This document shows, one piece after another, positions 25,201 through 39,784 of a DNA stretch of 64,000 nucleotides (position 1 is its first letter; each line of letters starts with the position of its first letter). The position numbers and the translations under genes are program-made. The notes under the pieces are model-generated. The model saw only the letters and a list, made by a program, of their open reading frames with translations. It ran no database searches and was not told where the DNA came from. Origin of the DNA: Morinoia aosen. Lineage: Eukaryota > Arthropoda > Malacostraca > Amphipoda > Talitridae. The DNA lies in the NCBI GenBank assembly GCA_030386875.1, contig CM059560.1:43938757-44002756 (forward strand), written 5' to 3'.

Positions 25201-25234
25201 TTGTGCGCTGTAGAGATACCTCGTGTACTCCTTT
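22227..25234. repeat. 3,008-bp higher-order unit, second tandem copy (94 monomers)
   Basis: Matches the preceding unit monomer for monomer. Private differences include ATACTTTCTG near 19136 without a counterpart here, AGAAATACC near 22622, and GTGTGCTG near 25013. The V4 closing this copy (25235) has TTCCAGAG, as does the V4 at 34738 in the downstream single copy. The surviving downstream unit therefore resembles the exit of this second copy. Confidence 0.87.
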
Positions 25235-28200
25235 GTACGTTCCAGAGATATTTCCTGTACTCCTTTGTGCGCTGTAGAGATACCTTCTGTACTCCTTTGT
25301 GCGCTGTAGAGATACCTTCTGTACTCCTTTGTACGCTGTAGAGATACCTCGTGTACTCCTTTGTACGTTCTAGAGATATTTCCTGTACTCCTTTGTGCGA
25401 TGTAGAGATACCTTCTGTACTCCTTTGTGCGCTGTAGAGATACCTTCTGTACTCCTTTGTGCGCTGTAGAGATACCTTCTGTACTCCTTTGTGCGCTGTA
25501 GAGATACCTTCTGTACTCCTTTGTACGTTCTAGAGATATTTCCTGTACTCCTTTGTGCGCTGTAGAGATACCTTCTGTACTCCTTTGTACGCTGTAGAGA
25601 TACCTCGTGTACTCCTTTGTACGTTCTAGAGATATTTCCTGTACTCCTTTGTGCGCTGTAGAGATACCTTCTGTACTCCTTTGTGCGCTGTAGAGATACC
25701 TTCTGTACTCCTTTGTGCGCTGTAGAGATACCTTCTGTACTCCTATGTACGCTCTAGAGATACCTCGTGTACTCCTTTGTACGTTCTAGAGATATTTCCT
25801 GTACTCCTTTGTGCGCTGTAGAGATACCTTCTCTACTCCTTTGTGCGCTGTAGAGATACCTTCTGTACTTCTTTGTGCGCTGTAGAGATACCTTCTGTAC
25901 TCCTTTGTACGCTGTAGAGATACCTTCTGTACTCCTTTGTGCGCTGTAGAGATACCTTCTGTACTCCTTTGTACGCTGTAGAGATACCTCGTGTACTCCT
26001 TTGTACGTTCTAGAGATATTTCCTGTACTCCTTTGTGCGCTGTAGAGATACCTTCTGTACTCCTTTGTGCGCTGTAGAGATACCTTCTGTACTCCTTTGT
26101 GCGCTGTAGAGATACCTCGTGTACTCCTTTGTACGCTGTAGAGATACCTTCTGTACTCCTTTGTGCGCTGTAGAGATACCTTCTGTACTCCTTTGTGCGC
26201 TGTAGAGATACCTTCTGTCCTCCTTTGTGCGCTGTAGAGATACCTTCTGTACTCTTTTGTGCGCTGTAGTGATACCTCGTGTACTCCTTTGTACGCTGTA
26301 GAGATACCTTCTGTACTCCTTTGTGCGCTGTAGAGATACCTTCTGTACTCCTTTGTGCGCTGTAGAGATACCTTCTGTACTCCTTTGTGCGCTGTAGAGA
26401 TACCTTCTGTACTCCTTTGTGCGCTGTAGAGATACCTTCTGTACTCCTTTGTGCGCTGTAGAGATACCTCGTGTACTCCTTTGTACGTTCGAGAGATATT
26501 TCCTGTACTCCTTTGTGCGCTGTAGAGATACCTTCTGTACTCCTTTGTGCGCTGTAGAGATACCTTCTGTACTCCTTTGTGCGCTGTAGAGATACCTCGT
26601 GTACTCCTTTGTACGTTCTAGAGATATTTCCTGTACTCCTTTGTGCGCTGTAGAGATACCTTCTGTACTCCTTTGTGCGCTGTAGAGATACCTTCTGTAC
26701 TCCTTTGTACGCTGTAGAGATACCTCGTGTACTCCTTTGTACGTTCTAGAGATATTTCCTGTACTCCTTTGTGCGCTGTAGAGATACCTTCTGTACTCCT
26801 TTGTGCGCTGTAGAGATACCTTCTGTACTCCTTTGTGCGCTGTTGAGATACCTTCTGTACGCCTTTGTGCGCTGTAGAGATACCTTCTGTACTCCTTTGT
26901 GCGCTGTAGAGATACCTTCTGTACTCCTATGTGCGCTGTAGAGATACCTTCTGTACTCCTTTGTGCGCTGTAGAGATACCTCGTGTACTCCTTTGTACGT
27001 TCTAGAGATATTTCCTGTACTCCTTTGTGCGCTGTAGAGATACCTTCTGTACTCCTTTGTGCGCTGTAGAGATACCTTCTGTACTCCTTTGTGCGCTGTA
27101 GAGATACCTCGTGTACTCCTTCGTACGTTCTAGAGATATTTCCTGTACTCCTTTGTGCGCTGTAGAGAGACCTTCTGTACTCCTTTGTGCGCTGTAGAGA
27201 TACCTTCTGTACTCCTTTGTGCGCTGTAGAGATACCTTCTGTACTCCTTTGTGCGCTGTAGAGATACCTTCTGTACTCCTTTGTACGCTGTAGAGATACC
27301 TCGTGTACTCCTTTGTGCGCTGTAGAGATACCTTCTGTACTCCTTTGTGCGCTGTAGAGATACCTTCTGTACTCCTTTGTGCGCTGTAGAGATACCTTCT
27401 GTACTCCTTTGTACGCTGTAGAGATACCTCGTGTACTCCTTTGTACGTTCTAGAGATATTTCCTGTACTCCTTTGTGCGCTGTAGAGATACCTTCTGTAC
27501 TCCATTGTGCGCTGTAGAGATACCTTCTTTACTCCTTTGTGCGCTGTAGAGATACCTTTTGTACTCCTTTGTGCGCTGTAGAGATACCTTCTGTACTCCT
27601 TTGTGAGCTGTAGAGATACCTCGTGTACTCCTTTGTACGCTGTAGAGATACCTTCTGTACTCCTTTGTGCGCTGTAGAGATACCTTCTGTACTCCTTTGA
27701 ACGCTGTAGAGATACCTTCTGTACTCCTTTGTGCGCTGTAGAGATACCTCGTGTACTCCTTTGTACGTTCTAGAGATATTTCCTGTACTCCTTTGTGCGC
27801 TGTAGAGATTCCTTCTGTACTCCTTTGTGCGCTGTAGAGATACCTTCTGTACTCCTTTGTGCGCTGTAGAGAGACCTTCTGTACTCCTTTGTGCGCTGTA
27901 GAGATACCTTCTGTACTTCTTTGTGCGCTGTAGAGATACCTCGTGTACTCCTTTGTACGTTCTAGAGATATTTCCTGTACTCCTTTGTGCGCTGTAGAGA
28001 TACCTTCTGTACTCCTTTGTGCGCTGTAGAGATGCCTTCTGTACTCCTTTGCGCGCTGTAGAGATACCTTCTGTACTCCTTTGTACGCTGTAGAGATACC
28101 TTCTGTACTCCTTTGTGCGCTGTAGAGATACCTTCTGTACTCCTTTGTACGCTGTAGAGATACCTCGTGTACTCCTTTGTACGTTCTAGAGGTATTTCCT

Positions 28201-29999
28201 GTACTCCTTTGTGCGCTGTAAAGATACCTTCTGTACTCCTTTGTGCGCTGTAGAGATACCTTCTGTACTCCTTTGTGCGCTGTAGAGATACCTTCTGTAC
28301 TCCTTTGTGCGCTGTAGAGATACCTTCTGTACTCCTTTGTACGCTGTAGAGATACCTTCTGTACTCCTTTGTACGCTGTAGAGATACCTCGTGTACTCCT
28401 TTGTACGTTCTAGAGATATTTCCTGTACTCCTTTGTGCGATGTAGAGATACCTTCTGTACTCCTTTGTGCGCTGTAGAGATACCTTCTGTACTCCTTTGT
28501 GCGCTGTAGAGATACCTTCTGTACTCCTTTGTGCGCTGTAGAGATACCTTCTGTACTCCTTTGTACGTTCTAGAGATATTTCCTGTACTCCTTTGTGCGC
28601 TGTAGAGATACCTTCTGTACTCCTTTGTACGCTGTAGAGATACCTCGTGTACTCCTTTGTACGTTCTAGAGATATTTCCTGTACTCCTTTGTGCGCTGTA
28701 GAGATACCTTCTGTACTCCTTTGTGCGCTGTAGAGATACCTTCTGTACTCCTTTGTGCGCTGTAGAGATACCTTCTGTACTCCTTTGTACGCTCTAGAGA
28801 TACCTCGTGTACTCCTTTGTACGTTCTAGAGATATTTCCTGTACTCCTTTGTGCGCTGTAGAGATACCTTCTCTACTCCTTTGTGCGCTGTAGAGATACC
28901 TTCTGTACTTCTTTGTGCGCTGTAGAGATACCTTCTGTACTCCTTTGTGCGCTGTAGAGATACCTTCTGTACTCCTTTGTGCGCTGTAGAGATACCTTCT
29001 GTACTCCTTTGTACGCTGTAGAGATACCTCGTGTACTCCTTTGTACGTTCTAGAGATATTTCCTGTACTCCTTTGTGCGCTGTAGAGATACCTTCTGTAC
29101 TCCTTTGTGCGCTGTAGAGATACCTTCTGTACTCCTTCGTGCGCTGTAGAGATACCTTCTGTACTCCTTTGTGCGCTGTAGAGATACCTTCTGTACTCTT
29201 TTGTGCGCTGTAGAGATACCTCGTGTACTCCTTTGTACGCTGTAGAGATACCTTCTGTACTCCTTTGTGCGCTGTAGAGATACCTTCTGTACTCCTTTGT
29301 GCGCTGTAGAGATACCTTCTGTACTCCTTTGTGCGCTGTAGAGATACCTTCTGTACTCCTTTGTGCGCTGTAGAGATACCTTCTGTACTCCTTTGTGCGC
29401 TGTAGAGATACCTCGTGTACTCCTTTGTACGTTCGAGAGATATTTCCTGTACTCCTTTGTGCGCTGTAGAGATACCTTCTGTACTCCTTTGTGCGCTGTA
29501 GAGATACCTTCTGTACTCCTTTGTGCGCTGTAGAGATACCTCGTGTACTCCTTTGTACGTTCTAGAGATATTTCCTGTACTCCTTTGTGCGCTGTAGAGA
29601 TACCTTCTGTACTCCTTTGTGCGCTGTAGAGATACCTTCTGTACTCCTTTGTACGCTGTAGAGATACCTCGTGTACTCCTTTGTACGTTCTAGAGATATT
29701 TCCTGTACTCCTTTGTGCGCTGTAGAGATACCTTCTGTACTCCTTTGTGCGCTGTAGAGATACCTGATGTACTCCTTTGTGCGCTGTTGAGATACCTTCT
29801 GTACGCCTTTGTGCGCTGTAGAGATACCTTCTGTACTCCTTTGTGCGCTGTAGAGATACCTTCTGTACTCCTATGTGCGCTGTAGAGATACCTTCTGTAC
29901 TCCTTTGTGCGCTGTAGAGATACCTCGTGTACTCCTTTGTACGTTCTAGAGATATTTCCTGTACTCCTTTGTGCGCTGTAGAGATACCTTCTGTACTCC

Positions 30000-32900
30000 T
30001 TTGTGCGATGTAGAGATACCTTCTGTACTCCTTTGTACGCTGTAGAGATACCTTCTGTACTCCTTTGTGCGCTGTAGAGATACCTTCTGTACTCCTTTGT
30101 ACGCTGTAGAGATACCTCGTGTACTCCTTTGTACGTTCTAGAGATATTTCCTGTACTCCTTTGTGCGCTGTAGAGATACCTTCTGTACTCCTTTGTGCGC
30201 TATAGAGATACCTTCTGTACTCCTTTGTGCGCTGTAGAGATACCTTCTGACTCCTTTGTAGGCTGTAGAGATTCCTTCTGTACTCCTTTGTGCGCTGTAG
30301 AGATATCTTCTGTACTCCTTTGTGCGCTGTAGAGATACCTTCTGTTCTCCTTTGTACGCTGTAGAGATACCTCGTGTACTCCTTTGTACGTTCTAGAGAT
30401 ATTTCCTGTACTCCTTTGTGCGCTGTAGAGATACCTTCTGTACTCCTTTGTGCGCTGTAGAGATACCTTCTGTACTCCTTTGTGCGCTGTAGAGATACCT
30501 TCTGTACTCCTTTGTACGCTGTAGAGATACCTTCTGTACTCCTTTGTGCGCTGTAGAGATACCTTCTGTACTCCTTTGTACGCTGTAGAGATACCTCGTG
30601 TACTCCTTTGTACGTTCTAGAGATATTTCCTGTACTCCTTTGTGCGCTGTAGAGATACCTTCTGTACTCCTTTGTGCGCTATAGAGATTCCTTCTGTACT
30701 CCTTTGTGCGCTGTAGAGATACCTTCTGTACTCCTTTGTACGCTGTAGAAATACCTTCTGTACTCCTTTGTGCGCTGTAGAGATACCTTCTGTACTCCTT
30801 TGTACGCTGTAGAGATACCTCGTGTACTCCTTTGTACGTTCTAGAGATATTTCCTGTACTCCTTTGTGCGCTGTAGAGATACCTTCTGTACTCCTTTGTG
30901 CGCTGTAGAGATACCTTCTGTACTCCTTTGTACGCTGTAGAGATACCTTCTGTACTCCTTTGTGCGCTGTAGAGATACCTTCTGTACTCCTTTGTACGCT
31001 GTAGAGATACCTCGTGTACTCCTTTGTACGTTCTAGAGATATTTCCTGTACTCCTTTGTGCGCTGTAGAGATACCTTCTGTACTCCTTTGTGCGCTGTAG
31101 AGATACCTTCTGTACTCCTTTGTGCGCTGTTGAGATACCTTCTGTACTCCTTTGTGCGCTGTAGAGATACCTTCTGTACTCCTTTGTGCGCTGTAGAGAT
31201 ACCTTCTGTACTCCTTTGTGCGCTGTAGAGATACCTTCTGTACTCCTTTGTGCGCTGTAGAGATACCTTCTGTACTCCTTTGTACGCTGTAGAGATACCT
31301 CGTGTACTCCTTTGTGCGCTGTAGAGATACCTTCTGTTCTCCTTTGTGCGCTGTAGAGATACCTCATGTACTCCTTTGTACGCTGTAGAGATACCTTCTG
31401 CACTCCTTTGTACGCTGTAGAGATACCTCGTGTACTCCTTTGTGCGCTGTAGAGATACCTTCTGTACTCCTTTGTACGCTGTAGAGATACCTCGTGTACT
31501 CCTATGTACGTTCTAGAGATATTTCCTGTACTTCTTTGTGCGCTGTAGAGATACCTTCTGTACTCCTTTGTGCGCTGTAGGGATACCTTCTGTACTCCTT
31601 TGTGCGCTGTAGAGATACCTTCTGTACTCCTTTGTGCGCTGTAGAGATACCTTCTGTACTCCTTTGTGCGCTGTAGAGATACCTTCTGTACTCCTTTGTA
31701 CGCTGTAGAGATACCTCGTTTACTCCTTTGTACGTTCTAGAGATATTTCCTGTACTCCTTTGTGCGCTGTAGAGATACCTTCTGTACTCCTTTGTGCGCT
31801 GTAGAGATACCTTCTGTACTCCTTTGTGCGCTGTAGAGATACCTTCTGTACTCCTTTGTGCGCTGTAGAGATACCTTCTGTACTCCTTTGTGCGCTGTAG
31901 AGATACCTTCTGTACTCCTTTGTACGCTGTAGAGATACCTCGTGTACTCCTTTGTACGTTCGAGAGATATTTCCTGTACTCCTTTGTGCGCTGTAGAGAT
32001 ACCTTCTGTACTCCTTTGTACGCTGTAGAGATACCTTCTGTACTCCTTTGTGCGCTGTAGAGATACCTCGTGTACTCCTTTGTACGCTGTAGAGATACCT
32101 TCTGTACTCCTTTGTGCGCTGTAGAGATACCTTCTGTACTCCTTTGTGCGCTGTAGAGATACCTTCTGTACTCCTTTGTACGCTGTAGAGATACCTCGTG
32201 TACTCCTTTGTACGTTCTAGAGATATTTCCTGTACTCCTTTGTGCGATGTAGAGATACCTTCTGTACTCCTTTGTGCGCTGTAGAGATACCTTCTGTACT
32301 CCTTTGTGCGCTGTAGAGATACCTTCTGTACTCCTTTGTGCGCTGTAGAGATACCTTCTGTACTCCTTTGTACGTTCTAGAGATATTTCCTGTACTCCTT
32401 TGTGCGCTGTAGAGATACCTTCTGTACTCCTTTGTACGCTGTAGAGATACCTCGTGTACTCCTTTGTACGTTCTAGAGATATTTCCTGTACTCCTTTGTG
32501 CGCTCTAGAGATACCTTCTGTACTCCTTTGTGCGCTGTAGAGATACCTTCTGTACTCCTTTGTGCGCTGTAGAGATACCTTCTGTACCCTTTTGTACGCT
32601 CTAGAGATACCTCGTGTACTCCTTTGTACGTTCTAGAGATATTTCCTGTACTCCTTTGTGCGCTGTAGAGATACCTTCTCTACTCCTTTGTGCGCTGTAG
32701 AGATACCTTCTGTACTTCTTTGTGCGCTGTAGAGATACCTTCTGTACTCCTTTGTACGCTGTAGAGATACCTTCTGTACTCCTTTGTACGCTGTAGAGAT
32801 ACCTTCTGTACTCCTTTGTACGCTGTAGAGATACCTCGTGTACTCCTTTGTACGTTCTAGAGATATTTCCTGTACTCCTTTGTGCGCTGTAGAGATACCT

Positions 32901-35900
32901 TCTGTACTCCTTTGTGCGCTGTAGAGATACCTTCTGTACTCCTTTGTACGCTGTAGAGATACCTTCTGTACTCCTTTGTGCGCTGTAGAGATACCTTCTG
33001 TACTCCTTTGTACGCTGTAGAGATACCTCGTGTACTCCTTTGTACGTTCTAGAGATATTTCCTGTACTCCTTTGTGCGCTGTAGAGATACCTTCTGTACT
33101 CCTTTGTGCGCTGTAGAGATACCTTCTGTACTCCTTTGTGCGCTGTTGAGATACCTTCTGTACTCCTTTGTGCGCTGTAGAGATACCTTCTGTACTCCTT
33201 TGTGCGCTGTAGAGATACCTTCTGTACTCCTTTGTGCGCTGTAGAGATACCTTCTGTACTCCTTTGTGCGCTGTAGAGATACCTTCTGTACTCCTTTGTA
33301 CGCTGTAGAGATACCTCGTGTACTCTTTTGTGCGCTGTAGAGATACCTTCTGTACTCCTTTGTGCGCTGTTGAGATACCTTCTGTACTCCTTTGTGCGCT
33401 GTAGAGATACCTTCTGTACTCCTTTGTGCGCTGTAGAGATACCTTCTGTACTCCTTTGTGCGCTGTAGAGATACCTTCTGTACTCCTTTGTGCGCTGTAG
33501 AGATACCTTCTGTACTCCTTTGTGCGCTGTAGAGATACCTCATGTACTCCTTTGTACGCTGTAGAGATACCTTCTGCACTCCTTTGTACGCTGTAGAGAT
33601 ACCTCGTGTACTCCTTTGTGCGCTGTAGAGATACCTTCTGTACTCCTTTGTACGCTGTAGAGATACCTCGTGTACTCCTATGTACGTTCTAGAGATATTT
33701 CCTGTACTTCTTTGTGCGCTGTAGAGATACCTTCTGTACTCCTTTGTGCGCTGTAGGGATACCTTCTGTACTTCTTTGTGCGCTGTAGAGATACCTTCTG
33801 TACTCCTTTGTGCGCTGTAGAGATACCTTCTGTACTCCTTTGTGCGCTGTAGAGATACCTTCTGTACTCCTTTGTACGCTGTAGAGATACCTCGTTTACT
33901 CCTTTGTACGTTCTAGAGATATTTCCTGTACTCCTTTGTGCGCTGTAGAGATACCTTCTGTACTCCTTTGTGCGCTGTAGAGATACCTTCTGTACTCCTT
34001 TGTGCGCTGTAGAGATACCTTCTGTACTCCTTTGTGCGCTGTAGAGATACCTTCTGTACTCCTTTGTGCGCTGTAGAGATACCTTCTGTACTCCTTTGTA
34101 CGCTGTAGAGATACCTCGTGTACTCCTTTGTACGTTCTAGAGATATTTCCTGTACTCCTTTGTGCGCTGTAGAGATACCTTCTGTACTCCTTTGTGCGCT
34201 GTAGAGATACCTTCTGTACTCCTTTGTGCGCTGTAGAGATACCTCGTGTACTCCTTTGTACGCTGTAGAGATACCTTCTGTACTCCTTTGTGCGCTGTAG
34301 AGATACCTTCTGTACTCCTTTGTGCGCTGTAGAGATACCTTCTGTACTCCTTTGTGCGCTGTAGAGATACCTTCTGTACTCTTTTGTGCGCTGTAGAGAT
34401 ACCTCGTGTACTCCTTTGTACGCTGTAGAGATACCTTCTGTACTCCTTTGTGCGCTGTAGAGATACCTTCTGTACTCCTTTGTGCGCTGTAGAGATACCT
34501 TCTGTACTCCTTAGTGCGCTGTAGAGATACATTCTGTACTCCTTTGTGCGCTGTAGAGATACCTTCTGTACTCCTTTGTGCGCTGTAGAGATACCTCGTG
34601 TACTCCTTTGTACGTTCTAGAGATATTTCCTGTACTCCTTTGTGCACTGTAGAGATACCTTCTGTACTCCTCTGTGCGCTGTCGAGATACCTTCTGTACT
34701 CCTTTGTGCGCTGTAGAGATACCTCGTGTACTCCTTTGTACGTTCCAGAGATATTTCCTGTACTCCTTTGTGCGCTGTAGAGATACCTTCTGTACTCCTT
34801 TGTGCGCTGTAGAGATACCTTCTGTACTCCTTTGTACGCTGTAGAGATACCTCGTGTACTCCTTTGTACGTTCTAGAGATATTTCCTGTACTCCTTTGTG
34901 CGATGTAGAGATACCTTCTGTACTCCTTTGTGCGCTGTAGAGATACCTTCTGTACTCCTTTGTGCGCTGTAGAGATACCTTCTGTACTCCTTTGTGCGCT
35001 GTAGAGATACCTTCTGTACTCCTTTGTACGTTCTAGAGATATTTCCTGTACTCCTTTGTGCGCTGTAGAGATACCTTCTGTACTCCTTTGTACGCTGTAG
35101 AGATACCTCGTGTACTCCTTTGTACGTTCTAGAGATATTTCCTGTACTCCTTTGTGCGCTGTAGAGATACCTTCTGTACTCCTTTGTGCGCTGTAGAGAT
35201 ACCTTCTGTACTCCTTTGTGCGCTGTAGAGATACCTTCTGTACTCCTATGTACGCTCTAGAGATACCTCGTGTACTCCTTTGTACGTTCTAGAGATATTT
35301 CCTGTACTCCTTTGTGCGCTGTAGAGATACCTTCTCTACTCCTTTGTGCGCTGTAGAGATACCTTCTGTACTTCTTTGTGCGCTGTAGAGATACCTTCTG
35401 TACTCCTTTGTACGCTGTAGAGATACCTTCTGTACTCCTTTGTGCGCTGTAGAGATACCTTCTGTACTCCTTTGTACGCTGTAGAGATACCTCGTGTACT
35501 CCTTTGTACGTTCTAGAGATATTTCCTGTACTCCTTTGTGCGCTGTAGAGATACCTTCTGTACTCCTTTGTGCGCTGTAGAGATACCTTCTGTACTCCTT
35601 TGTGCGCTGTAGAGATACCTCGTGTACTCCTTTGTACGCTGTAGAGATACCTTCTGTACTCCTTTGTGCGCTGTAGAGATACCTTCTGTACTCCTTTGTG
35701 CGCTGTAGAGATACCTTCTGTCCTCCTTTGTGCGCTGTAGAGATACCTTCTGTACTCTTTTGTGCGCTGTAGTGATACCTCGTGTACTCCTTTGTACGCT
35801 GTAGAGATACCTTCTGCACTCCTTTGTGCGCTGTAGAGATACCTTCTGTACTCCTTTGTGCGCTGTAGAGATACCTTCTGTACTCCTTTGTGCGCTGTAG

Positions 35901-38900
35901 AGATACCTTCTGTACTCCTTTGTGCGCTGTAGAGATACCTTCTGTACTCCTTTGTGCGCTGTAGAGATACCTCGTGTACTCCTTTGTACGTTCGAGAGAT
36001 ATTTCCTGTACTCCTTTGTGCGCTGTAGAGATACCTTCTGTACTCCTTTGTGCGCTGTAGAGATACCTTCTGTACTCCTTTGTGCGCTGTAGAGATACCT
36101 CGTGTACTCCTTTGTACGTTCTAGAGATATTTCCTGTACTCCTTTGTGCGCTGTAGAGATACCTTCTGTACTCCTTTGTGCGCTGTAGAGATACCTTATG
36201 TACTCCTTTGTACGCTGTAGAGATACCTCGTGTACTCCTTTGTACGTTCTAGAGATATTTCCTGTACTCCTTTGTGCGCTGTAGAGATACCTTCTGTACT
36301 CCTTTGTGCGCTGTAGAGATACCTTCTGTACTCCTTTGTGCGCTGTTGAGATACCTTCTGTACGCCTTTGTGCGCTGTAGAGATACCTTCTGTACTCCTT
36401 TGTGCGCTGTAGAGATACCTTCTGTACTCCTATGTGCGCTGTAGAGATACCTTCTGTACTCCTTTGTGCGCTGTAGAGATACCTCGTGTACTCCTTTGTA
36501 CGTTCTAGAGATATTTCCTGTACTCCTTTGTGCGCTGTAGAGATACCTTCTGTACTCCTTTGTGCGCTGTAGAGATACCTTCTGTACTCCTTTGTGCGCT
36601 GTAGAGATACCTCGTGTACTCCTTCGTACGTTCTAGAGATATTTCCTGTACTCCTTTGTGCGCTGTAGAGAGACCTTCTGTACTCCTTTGTGCGCTGTAG
36701 AGATACCTTCTGTACTCCTTTGTGCGCTGTAGAGATACCTTCTGTACTCCTTTGTGCGCTGTAGAGATACCTTCTGTACTCCTTTGTACGCTGTAGAGAT
36801 ACCTCGTGTACTCCTTTGTGCGCTGTAGAGATACCTTCTGTACTCCTTTGTGCGCTGTAGAGATACCTTCTGTACTCCTTTGTGCGCTGTAGAGATACCT
36901 TCTGTACTCCTTTGTACGCTGTAGAGATACCTCGTGTACTCCTTTGTACGTTCTAGAGATATTTCCTGTACTCCTTTGTGCGCTGTAGAGATACCTTCTG
37001 TACTCCATTGTGCGCTGTAGAGATACCTTCTTTACTCCTTTGTGCGCTGTAGAGATACCTTTTGTACTCCTTTGTGCGCTGTAGAGATACCTCGTGTACT
37101 CCTTTGTACGTTCTAGAGATATTTCCTGTACTCCTTTGTACGCTGTAGAGATACCTTCTGTACTCCTTTGTGCGCTGTAGAGATACCTTCTGTACTCCTT
37201 TGAACGCTGTAGAGATACCTTCTGTACTCCTTTGTGCGCTGTAGAGATACCTCGTGTACTCCTTTGTACGTTCTAGAGATATTTCCTGTACTCCTTTGTG
37301 CGCTGTAGAGATTCCTTCTGTACTCCTTTGTGCGCTGTAGAGATACCTTCTGTACTCCTTTGTGCGCTGTAGAGAGACCTTCTGTACTCCTTTGTGCGCT
37401 GTAGAGATACCTTCTGTACTTCTTTGTGCGCTGTAGAGATACCTCGTGTACTCCTTTGTACGTTCTAGAGATATTTCCTGTACTCCTTTGTGCGCTGTAG
37501 AGATACCTTCTGTACTCCTTTGTGCGCTGTAGAGATGCCTTCTGTACTCCTTTGCGCGCTGTAGAGATACCTTCTGTACTCCTTTGTACGCTGTAGAGAT
37601 ACCTTCTGTACTCCTATGTGCGCTGTAGAGATACCTTCTGTACTCCTTTGTACGCTGTAGAGATACCTCGTGTACTCCTTTGTACGTTCTAGAGGTATTT
37701 CCTGTACTCCTTTGTGCGCTGTAAAGATACCTTCTGTACTCCTTTGTGCGCTGTAGAGATACCTTCTGTACTCCTTTGTGCGCTGTAGAGATACCTTCTG
37801 TACTCCTTTGTGCGCTGTAGAGATACCTTCTGTACTCCTTTGTACGCTGTAGAGATACCTTCTGTACTCCTTTGTACGCTGTAGAGATACCTCGTGTATT
37901 CCTTTGTACGTTCTAGAGATATTTCCTGTACTCTTTTGTGCGATGTAGAGATACCTTCTGTACTCCTTTGTGCGCTGTAGAGATACCTTCTGTACTCCTT
38001 TGTGCGCTGTAGAGATACCTTCTGTACTCCTTTGTGCGCTGTAGAGATACCTTCTGTACTCCTTTGTACGTTCTAGAGATATTTCCTGTACTCCTTTGTG
38101 CGCTGTAGAGATACCTTCTGTACTCCTTTGTACGCTGTAGAGATACCTCGTGTACTCCTTTGTACGTTCTAGAGATATTTCCTGTACTCCTTTGTGCGCT
38201 GTAGAGATACCTTCTGTACTCCTTTGTGCGCTGTAGAGATACCTTCTGTACTCCTTTGTGCGCTGTAGAGATACCTTCTGTACTCCTTTGTACGCTCTAG
38301 AGATACCTCGTGTACTCCTTTGTACGTTCTAGAGATATTTCCTGTACTCCTTTGTGCGCTGTAGAGATACCTTCTCTACTCCTTTGTGCGCTGTAGAGAT
38401 ACCTTCTGTACTTCTTTGTGCGCTGTAGAGATACCTTCTGTACTCCTTTGTGCGCTGTAGAGATACCTTCTGTACTCCTTTGTGCGCTGTAGAGATACCT
38501 TCTGTACTCCTTTGTACGCTGTAGAGATACCTCGTGTACTCCTTTGTACGTTCTAGAGATATTTCCTGTACTCCTTTGTGCGCTGTAGAGATACCTTCTG
38601 TACTCCTTTGTGCGCTGTAGAGATACCTTCTGTACTCCTTCGTGCGCAGTAGAGATACCTTCTGTACTCCTTTGTGCGCTGTAGAGATACCTTCTGTACT
38701 CTTTTGTGCGCTGTAGAGATACCTCGTGTACTCCTTTGTACGCTGTAGAGATACCTTCTGTACTCCTTTGTGCGCTGTAGAGATACCTTCTGTACTCCTT
38801 TGTGCGCTGTAGAGATACCTTCTGTACTCCTTTGTGCGCTGTAGAGATACCTTCTGTACTCCTTTGTGCGCTGTAGAGATACCTTCTGTACTCCTTTGTG

Positions 38901-39500
38901 CGCTGTAGAGATACCTCGTGTACTCCTTTGTACGTTCGAGAGATATTTCCTGTACTCCTTTGTGCGCTGTAGAGATACCTTCTGTACTCCTTTTTGCGCT
39001 GTAGAGATACCTTCTGTACTCCTTTGTGCGCTGTAGAGATACCTCGTGTACTCCTTTGTACGTTCTAGAGATATTTCCTGTACTCCTTTGTGCGCTGTAG
39101 AGATACCTTCTGTACTCCTTTGTGCGCTGTAGAGATACCTTCTGTACTCCTTTGTACGCTGTAGAGATACCTCGTGTACTCCTTTGTACGTTCTAGAGAT
39201 ATTTCCTGTACTCCTTTGTGCGCTGTAGAGATACCTTCTGTACTCCTTTGTGCGCTGTAGAGATACCTGATGTACTCCTTTGTGCGCTGTTGAGATACCT
39301 TCTGTACGCCTTTGTGCGCTGTTGAGATACCTTCTGTACTCCTTTGTGCGCTGTAGAGATACCTTCTGTACTCCTATGTGCGCTGTAGAGATACCTTCTG
39401 TACTCCTTTGTGCGCTGTAGAGATACCTCGTGTACTCCTTTGTACGTTCTAGAGATATTTCCTGTACTCCTTTGTGCGCTGTAGAGATACCTTCTGTACT
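30000..39500. repeat. Large block, copy 2 (~9.5 kb, one 3,008-bp unit fewer)
   Basis: Follows copy 1 directly. V4 spacing is identical to copy 1 except for absence of one 94-monomer unit at about 34.7 kb. The junction of copy 1 and copy 2 lies between 29939 and 30131, near a GTGCGATG unit. Homology with copy 1 ends by 39570, where V4 spacing changes. Both loss of a unit here and gain of a unit in copy 1 fit the data. Confidence 0.86.
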
Positions 39501-39784
39501 CCTTTGTGCGCTGTAGAGATACCTTCTGTACTCCTTTGTGCGCTGTAGAGATACCTCGTGTACTCCTTCGTACGTTCTAGAGATATTTCCTGTACTCCTT
39601 TGTGCGCTGTAGAGATACCTTCTGTACTCCTTTGTGCGCTGTAGAGATACCTTCTGTACTCCTTTGTGCGCTGTAGAGATACCTTCTGTACTCCTTTGTG
39701 CGCTGTAGAGATACCTTCTGTACTCCTTTGTACGCTGTAGAGATACCTCGTGTACTCCTTTGTGCGCTGTAGAGATACCTTCTG

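Larger units (their letters stand above)
17500..30000. repeat. Large block, copy 1 (~12.5 kb)
   Basis: From 17620 to 22227 the V4 positions match 30131 to 34738 at a constant offset of 12,511 bp. From 25235 to 29939 they match 34738 to 39442 at a constant 9,503 bp. The difference, 3,008 bp, is exactly the tandem unit present twice here and once downstream. Shared private variants include CTGACTCC (17736 and 30247), CCTGATGTACTCC (29763 and 39266), the CCATTGTGCG unit (near 27502 and 37005) and AGAGAGACC (near 27168 and 36671). Copies are in the same orientation and directly adjacent. Confidence 0.87.
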
